Assembly: GCA_007119395.1 (NCBI GenBank)
Contig: SKPS01000364.1
Location: forward strand, 1 to 19,742
Length of the DNA: 19,742 nt
Direction of reading: 5' to 3'
Origin: Lentimicrobiaceae bacterium
Lineage (GTDB): Bacteria; Bacteroidota; Bacteroidia; Bacteroidales; SKPS01
The translations under genes and the position numbers were made by a program. The notes under the pieces were generated by a model. The model searched no databases, was not told the DNA's origin, and saw nothing but the letters and a program-made list of their open reading frames with translations. Position 1 is the first letter of the stretch. Every line of letters begins with the position of its first letter. Positions 15,234 through 19,742 of the stretch are shown in pieces.

Positions 15234-16523
15234 ATGAGTATTATTGCCGACATTCATGCCAGACAAATCCTCGACTCCAGAGGAAACCCCACGATTGAAG
15301 TGGATGTGTTAACACAAAACGGTGTTATCGGACGGGCTGCTGTTCCTTCAGGCGCTTCTACCGGAGTGCATGAAGCGGTAGAGCTGCGTGACAACGACAA
15401 AGGTGTATACCTGGGAAAAGGGGTGCTCAAAGCCGTTGACAATGTCAACTCCATTCTGGCCAAAGAGTTGCAAGGAGTACCCGTGGCATCACAACGGGCC
15501 ATTGACCATCATATGATCGCCCTCGACGGCTCTTCTAACAAAGCCAACCTCGGTGCCAATGCCATACTGGGTGTGTCACTCGCCGTGGCCAATGCCGCCG
15601 CACAGGAAACAGACCAGTCACTGTATCGCTACATCGGCGGTGCCAACGCACATACACTCCCTATCCCCATGATGAACATCCTCAATGGTGGATCGCATGC
15701 TGACAACAGCATCGACTTCCAGGAGTTTATGATTATGCCTGTTGGTGCAGAAACTTTCTCGCAGGCCATCAGGATGGGCACCGAAGTGTTTCACCACCTA
15801 AAAAGTGTGCTCAAAGAGAAAGGGCATGCCACCAACGTGGGTGATGAAGGTGGATTTGCGCCCAACCTAAAGAGCAATGAAGAAGCCATCCAGTTTATCC
15901 TTAAAGCGATAGAAAATGCCGGTTACCGACCGGGTGAAGATATATACATCGCACTCGATCCCGCCGCCTCAGAATACTACCTTTCTGAAGAGAATGTGTA
16001 CCACCTGCACTGGTCAACCGGTGACAAACTTACACCCGCCGAAATGGTCGACTTTTGGAAAGACTGGGCGAACCGATTCCCGATCCTCTCAATTGAAGAC
16101 GGAATGGCTGAAGATGACTGGAAGGGTTGGAAGCTGATGACGGATGCACTGGGCGATACCATCCAGCTGGTAGGCGATGACCTCTTTGTTACCAATACCA
16201 CCAGATTGCGTCAGGGTATTGAGCAGGGTATCTGCAACTCTATTCTGATTAAAGTGAATCAGATTGGTACCCTTACAGAGACAATTGATGCAGTAGACCT
16301 GGCATTCCGCAATGGATACACTGCAGTGATCAGTCACCGTTCAGGGGAGACCGAAGACACCACCATTGCCGACCTGGCTGTGGCGTTGAATACAGGGCAG
16401 ATCAAAACAGGATCAGCCAGTCGCTCCGACCGGATTGCAAAATACAACAGGTTGCTACGTATTGAAGAGATTCTTGGCGACCATGCTGTGTACCCGGGTC
16501 GTAGTTTCCGCTACGTGCGATAA
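15234..16523 (+). CDS. eno: Enolase (phosphopyruvate hydratase)
   Basis: Enolase interconverts 2-phosphoglycerate and phosphoenolpyruvate in glycolysis and gluconeogenesis. The 429-residue product has the normal length and all active-site residues: His155 (GGSHADN), Glu164 (QEFM), Glu205 (VGDEGGFAPN), Mg ligands Asp242 (ALDPAASEYY), Glu288 (SIEDGMAEDDW) and Asp315 (LVGDDLF), the catalytic base Lys340 (ILIKVNQIGT), the SHRSGETED loop at 367-375 and Lys391 (KTGSASRSDR). The N-terminal domain with ARQILDSRGNPTIEVDV is complete. It lies 113 bases after rplQ on the same strand and may be read through from the ribosomal cluster or use its own promoter; I found no convincing TAnnTTTG element before it. 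Confidence 0.98.
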   Translation: MSIIADIHARQILDSRGNPTIEVDVLTQNGVIGRAAVPSGASTGVHEAVELRDNDKGVYLGKGVLKAVDNVNSILAKELQGVPVASQRAIDHHMIALDGSSNKANLGANAILGVSLAVANAAAQETDQSLYRYIGGANAHTLPIPMMNILNGGSHADNSIDFQEFMIMPVGAETFSQAIRMGTEVFHHLKSVLKEKGHATNVGDEGGFAPNLKSNEEAIQFILKAIENAGYRPGEDIYIALDPAASEYYLSEENVYHLHWSTGDKLTPAEMVDFWKDWANRFPILSIEDGMAEDDWKGWKLMTDALGDTIQLVGDDLFVTNTTRLRQGIEQGICNSILIKVNQIGTLTETIDAVDLAFRNGYTAVISHRSGETEDTTIADLAVALNTGQIKTGSASRSDRIAKYNRLLRIEEILGDHAVYPGRSFRYVR

Positions 16524-16536
16524 CCACGGTTTTACC

Positions 16537-16549
16537 GCCCCGCCCCCTT
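16537..16549. repeat. Right arm of 13-base inverted repeat flanking eno
   Basis: GCCCCGCCCCCTT, exact reverse complement of 15163-15175. It lies in the 50-base gap between eno and the ubiD-family gene. The short imperfect CGGT-TTT-ACCG hairpin just before it (16527-16537) is too weak to call a terminator. Confidence 0.6.
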
Positions 16550-16573
16550 TCATCATAACAAAAACTACTGCGT

Positions 16574-18481
16574 ATGAGATACCATGGCATGCATGACTTT
16601 GTTGACCGTTTGGAAGAGATGGGTGAACTGCACCGCATCGACACCGAGGTCACAACGGTGTTGGAGATCACTGAGATTGCCGACAGGATGGTCAAGGGGG
16701 GTGGGCCGGCTCTGCTGTTCACCTCCAATGGAACCCGCTTTCCGGTGCTGATCAACGCGTTCGCTTCCGATCAACGGATGGCTGCCGCCTTGGGAGTTGA
16801 TAGCCTCGAGGCCATCCCGGCCCAGCTCGATGAGCTGATGCAAATGGTGATGCAGATGAGAGAGGCCAGCCTCATGGGCAAGGTGTCGATGTTGCCCAAA
16901 GCACTGAAGATGTCTGGCTGGCTGCCCAAAAAGGTAAAAGGTCGACGAGGCGCTTGTCAGGAGGTGGTCATGGACAAACCTGACCTGTCAAAGCTACCGG
17001 TGCTTACCTGCTGGCCTCACGATGGTGGCCCCTTTATCACACTCCCGCTCGTGCATAGCCGTGACCCTGAAACAGGACAGCAGAACACAGGGATGTACCG
17101 CATGCAGGTGTATGATCAACAGTCAACCGGCATGCACTGGCACCTGCACAAGGATGGTGCTGCACACTACCGCAAGTACAAAGCCTTGAACCAACGGATG
17201 CCCGTTACCGTGACCCTCGGAGGCGATCCGGTGCTAACATACGCATCTACCGCTCCACTGCCACCCATTATCGATGAAAATATCCTGGCCGGAGTGATCA
17301 GAAAAAAGGGTGTGCGACTCGTGAAATCACTGACCAACGACATCTGGATACCGGAAGACTCCGATATCGTGATCGAAGGGTATGTTGACCCCAACGAGCC
17401 CCTCAAAACCGAAGGGCCGTTCGGCGATCACACAGGATTCTACTCCCTGGCCGACCTATATCCCGTTTTCCATGTAACAGCCATTACCCACCGGCGTAAT
17501 GCCGTGTACCCCGCTACCATCGTGGGAATACCTCCACAGGAAGACCTCTGGCTGGGAAAAGCAACAGGGAAAATATTCCTTATGCCCATTCGCAAAGCCA
17601 TCGCACCGGAAGTGACCGGAATGCATATGCCCGCAGAAGGAGTCTTCCATAACCTCGTGCTTACATCGATTCAAAAAGAGTATCCCGGACAAGCCGAAAA
17701 GGTGGCCAGCGCCCTGTGGGGAGCAGGTCAGATGATGTTCAATAAAATTATCGCACTGTTTGATCAATCTGTTGATACAGAGAACTACAGTGAGGTCTTT
17801 AAGGCCTTGTCGAACAATGTGCACCCGCAACAGGATGTCTTCTTCAACACAGGACCACTCGATGTGCTTGACCATGCATCTAAAACCTTTGCATACGGCT
17901 CAAAGATGGGTGTTGATGCCACCAACCAAAGGGAATTGCCCGATGCCATCGTTCCGGAAGCTGAAACCGTAGAGAAGCTGCTTGCTATCCCTGGTGCCGC
18001 CCACGTGAATGTAAGCCCCATTCAACACGGTGCGCCACTGCTGATGGTTTTTGTTGATAAACAGCGGTTGGAAAGTGTTGCAAAACTCCATCAGGAAGTT
18101 ATCAAGCACATCGCACCGTACAGTATCCGGTTTGTGTTTTACCTTGACAAGGAGGCTTCTTCGCTGCCTGTTGGGGCGTGTCTGTGGCTGGTGGCAGGCA
18201 ACATTGACCCGAAGCGGGATTTCCTGCCTGCTATCCCGGGCCAGGAAACAATAGCAGGAATGGATGCCACACGGAAGACATTGAAGCACGATGGCTTTCC
18301 ACGCGATTGGCCAAACCTCACCCTGATGAACAAAGAGACCATCGGCTTGGTTGATCTCCGTTGGCCACATTACCGCCTCGGTGAACCACAAAAAAGCCCG
18401 TCATTGCCCTTTTTGCCCTATCAGCAGGGTGACCAGGCAGTAGCGCAACAAGAGCCCTCCAAAAACACCTCCGAAGAGTAA
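16574..18481 (+). CDS. UbiD-family prenyl-FMN-dependent decarboxylase
   Basis: UbiD enzymes catalyse reversible non-oxidative decarboxylation of aromatic or unsaturated acids using prenylated FMN made by UbiX. The 635-residue product aligns end to end with the large UbiD form of Bacteroidota: VLTCWPHDGGPFITLPLV at about 143-160, NTGMYRMQVYD at 171-181, then EGPFGDHTGFY at 280-290. Arg176, Glu280 and Asp285 have the spacing of the Arg-Glu-Glu/Asp catalytic triad known from Fdc1 (R173, E277, E282). The last 25 residues are Gln/Ser-rich and not conserved in pattern. Relatives in menaquinone makers are usually labelled menaquinone biosynthesis decarboxylase; the substrate cannot be read from sequence. 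No ubiX partner is in this window. It lies 50 bases after eno and may be co-transcribed. Confidence 0.93.
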   Translation: MRYHGMHDFVDRLEEMGELHRIDTEVTTVLEITEIADRMVKGGGPALLFTSNGTRFPVLINAFASDQRMAAALGVDSLEAIPAQLDELMQMVMQMREASLMGKVSMLPKALKMSGWLPKKVKGRRGACQEVVMDKPDLSKLPVLTCWPHDGGPFITLPLVHSRDPETGQQNTGMYRMQVYDQQSTGMHWHLHKDGAAHYRKYKALNQRMPVTVTLGGDPVLTYASTAPLPPIIDENILAGVIRKKGVRLVKSLTNDIWIPEDSDIVIEGYVDPNEPLKTEGPFGDHTGFYSLADLYPVFHVTAITHRRNAVYPATIVGIPPQEDLWLGKATGKIFLMPIRKAIAPEVTGMHMPAEGVFHNLVLTSIQKEYPGQAEKVASALWGAGQMMFNKIIALFDQSVDTENYSEVFKALSNNVHPQQDVFFNTGPLDVLDHASKTFAYGSKMGVDATNQRELPDAIVPEAETVEKLLAIPGAAHVNVSPIQHGAPLLMVFVDKQRLESVAKLHQEVIKHIAPYSIRFVFYLDKEASSLPVGACLWLVAGNIDPKRDFLPAIPGQETIAGMDATRKTLKHDGFPRDWPNLTLMNKETIGLVDLRWPHYRLGEPQKSPSLPFLPYQQGDQAVAQQEPSKNTSEE

Positions 18482-18550
18482 TACCATAATACTTGCCCAT
18501 CCCCAAGCCTCCCCTTTAGCGGGCAAAAGAAGGCACCGTTGTAAATGAAG

Positions 18551-18595
18551 GAACCGGAATGGTGTGCGTTATACAGCAACACACCATTCCGGTTC
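18551..18595. terminator. Strong hairpin, probable bidirectional terminator
   Basis: GAACCGGAATGGTGTG (18551-18566) and CACACCATTCCGGTTC (18580-18595) form a perfect 16-bp stem with a 13-base loop, extendable by one G-T and one A-T pair. It lies between two convergent genes, 69 bases after the ubiD-family stop and 35 bases from the stop of the minus-strand ATPase. No long T run follows on either strand, so termination may be Rho-assisted or the hairpin may protect 3' ends. The remaining gap sequence (18482-18550, 18596-18630) shows nothing else. Confidence 0.75.
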
Positions 18596-18630
18596 TTGCG
18601 TTCATCCGGGGAGAGATCAACAGGCGTTGG

Positions 18631-19542
18631 TTAGTCCGGATCCGTAAACCGATCGATGCTTTCGATAAACTTCAGGAATGTCTCCTTTTTGTCCTCCCGG
18701 TTGTCGATTTTCCCTGAAATCAATGACACGGTGCCCTTGGGTGCCGATGTATTGGATGACTGATAAAATTCAGGGCGGTGGATAAATAAGACATTGTCGG
18801 AGTGATCGTTGACAAAATCGGGCAACTCCTTCATGGAAGGCACAAACCCGCCATTGATCAGCGTATGAGGCTTGGGTAGCTGTGTGAACAGCACAACAGG
18901 CACCTGTGCTTCTACGGCAAATTGTTTCAGGCTCGTGATCATCTCCTGTAAGGCCTCGGCTCTCACCTCCGGGTCGTGCAAGTGCATTACATAGCTCTCG
19001 GGTGAATCCACCAGAACAATCTCTGCATGAAACTGTTTGACGGCAGCCTGACAACGTTTGGTGATTTCCCTGTCGTTCAGGGTGGGGTTGTCGTCGATCA
19101 ACAGGGAAGCATTGGCAATGGCATCTACCAGCGACAAAGCATGCGCCTGTTCTCCGTCTTTGAGGGTGCCTCTGCGGATTCTTTCGACCGAATGGCTGGT
19201 GTGGCTCTCGATCAGTCGCTTGACTACTTTTACGGCACTACGCTCAGGTGAAAAGAGGGCAACACAGCGGTCTGAAACCACTGAAATATTATGGATCATC
19301 GACAGCACAAAAGCTGTCTTCCCATTGCCCGGCCTCGTACCTATAGTGGTGAGGCTACCTCTCTTAAAACCGTTGGTGATTGAATCCAGATTGGCAAATC
19401 CGGACGATACATTTGGCGTCTCTTTCACTGTGTCACCACGGTGATTTGCCGTTTGATGAAGTGTTTGGTTGACAATCTCCCTTGCAGTTGAAAAGCCAAA
19501 CACTTCCAACTGCTCCGGGATCTCTGGCAGCTCTTTGATCAT
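18631..19542 (-). CDS. Orphan DnaB-like (RecA-fold) ATPase, DnaB C-terminal domain only
   Basis: The 303-residue product matches the C-terminal ATPase domain of replicative helicase DnaB from about residue 45 on. Visible motifs: SSGFANLDSITNGFKRGSL (the substrate-entry region), Walker A GTRPGNGKT at 68-76, FSPERSAVKVVKRL at 97-110 with the presumed catalytic Glu100, Walker B IVLVDSPESY with Asp179, VVLFTQLPKP with Gln221, and VLFIHRPEFY at 251-260. The DnaB N-terminal domain, which binds primase, is missing. The usual arginine-finger string GKxRNG reads GKIDNR (277-282), placing Asp where the Arg should be, and the SGxIEQDAD-like stretch is altered to PDFVNDHSDN. It is therefore probably not a replicative helicase; a RadA/KaiC-like or regulatory ATPase is possible. 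It has its own promoter and converges on the ubiD-family gene. Confidence 0.85.
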   Translation of the reverse strand: MIKELPEIPEQLEVFGFSTAREIVNQTLHQTANHRGDTVKETPNVSSGFANLDSITNGFKRGSLTTIGTRPGNGKTAFVLSMIHNISVVSDRCVALFSPERSAVKVVKRLIESHTSHSVERIRRGTLKDGEQAHALSLVDAIANASLLIDDNPTLNDREITKRCQAAVKQFHAEIVLVDSPESYVMHLHDPEVRAEALQEMITSLKQFAVEAQVPVVLFTQLPKPHTLINGGFVPSMKELPDFVNDHSDNVLFIHRPEFYQSSNTSAPKGTVSLISGKIDNREDKKETFLKFIESIDRFTDPD

Positions 19543-19592
19543 CTCATGTATTTATTGGTTATACAAATTAAAATATCACAAATTGTCAGCAT

Positions 19593-19623
19593 CAAATATA
19601 CAACATTTTTTGCAAAAATCAAT
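19593..19623 (-). promoter_or_regulatory. Bacteroidota-type promoter of the DnaB-like gene
   Basis: On the minus strand TATATTTG (19600-19593) fits the Bacteroidota -7 consensus TAnnTTTG perfectly, and ATTG (19623-19620) 19 bases upstream fits three of four positions of the -33 element TTTG. The predicted leader is about 45 bases. The -33 element overlaps the stop codon of the upstream partial gene. The AT-rich leader has no Shine-Dalgarno sequence. Confidence 0.6.
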
Positions 19624-19742
19624 TCCCATATTGAAAATTTCTTTCACCCAAAGCATTTCCCAGGTTGTACTCCACCTGCTTAATCTTGGTGCCAAAGAGA
19701 TCCCAGGTGGTTTCAGTGCCATGCTTTACATTGTCAAGGTAA
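19619..19742 (-). CDS. Unidentified protein, C-terminal 40 residues (partial)
   Basis: Reading the minus strand from the window edge, an open frame of 40 codons ends at TGA (19621-19619). It encodes YLDNVKHGTETTWDLFGTKI and then KQVEYNLGNALGERNFQYGN. The base and codon use look like normal coding DNA (more G/C-rich than the AT-rich region next to it), and it runs in the same direction as the DnaB-like gene. I do not recognise the family. It does not end in the aromatic residue typical of outer-membrane barrels. Most of the gene lies outside the window, so function cannot be given. Confidence 0.5.
   Translation of the reverse strand, partial: YLDNVKHGTETTWDLFGTKIKQVEYNLGNALGERNFQYGN

Noticed and set aside
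18545..18634. Small plus-strand ORF of 29 codons between ubiD and the ATPase gene
   Set aside because: It spans the 16-bp hairpin and the end of the convergent gene, has no ribosome-binding site and no recognisable protein pattern.

Overview
This window reads as a chromosomal housekeeping region of a Bacteroidota bacterium, most likely of the order Bacteroidales. The evidence is the protein sequences (L36 without cysteines, S14 of the long one-cysteine type, L2 with NPVDHPMGGGEG, L17 with an acidic tail), the gene order with rpsD between rpsK and rpoA and no adk after secY, weak or absent Shine-Dalgarno sequences in front of most genes, and a TAnnTTTG-type -7 promoter element near the right end. 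I would not name a genus from sequence alone.

Positions 1-15120 hold one long plus-strand cluster equivalent to the fused S10, spc and alpha operons of other bacteria: the last codons of rpsJ, then rplC-rplD-rplW-rplB-rpsS-rplV-rpsC-rplP-rpmC-rpsQ-rplN-rplX-rplE-rpsN-rpsH-rplF-rplR-rpsE-rpmD-rplO-secY-map-infA-rpmJ-rpsM-rpsK-rpsD-rpoA-rplQ. Gaps are short (0 to 94 bases) and several genes overlap, so co-transcription is likely. The products build both ribosomal subunits and supply the core translocon channel, N-terminal methionine removal, initiation factor IF-1 and the RNA polymerase alpha subunit. No promoter or convincing internal terminator is visible in the block; the main promoter must lie upstream of the window.

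Positions 15121-18481 continue on the plus strand with eno (enolase) and a UbiD-family prenyl-FMN-dependent decarboxylase, the latter probably for quinone biosynthesis. A perfect 13-base G/C-rich inverted repeat flanks eno. A strong 16-bp hairpin at 18551-18595 lies between ubiD and the convergent minus-strand gene and probably terminates transcription from both sides.

Positions 18631-19742 are minus strand: a short DnaB/RecA-fold ATPase lacking the DnaB N-terminal domain and with altered catalytic positions, its own Bacteroidota-type promoter, and the C-terminal 40 codons of an unidentified gene cut by the window edge.

I found no clear new biological system. The best leads are the 114-residue acidic tail on L17, the degenerate orphan DnaB-like ATPase, the inverted repeat around eno, and the cut-off gene at the right edge.
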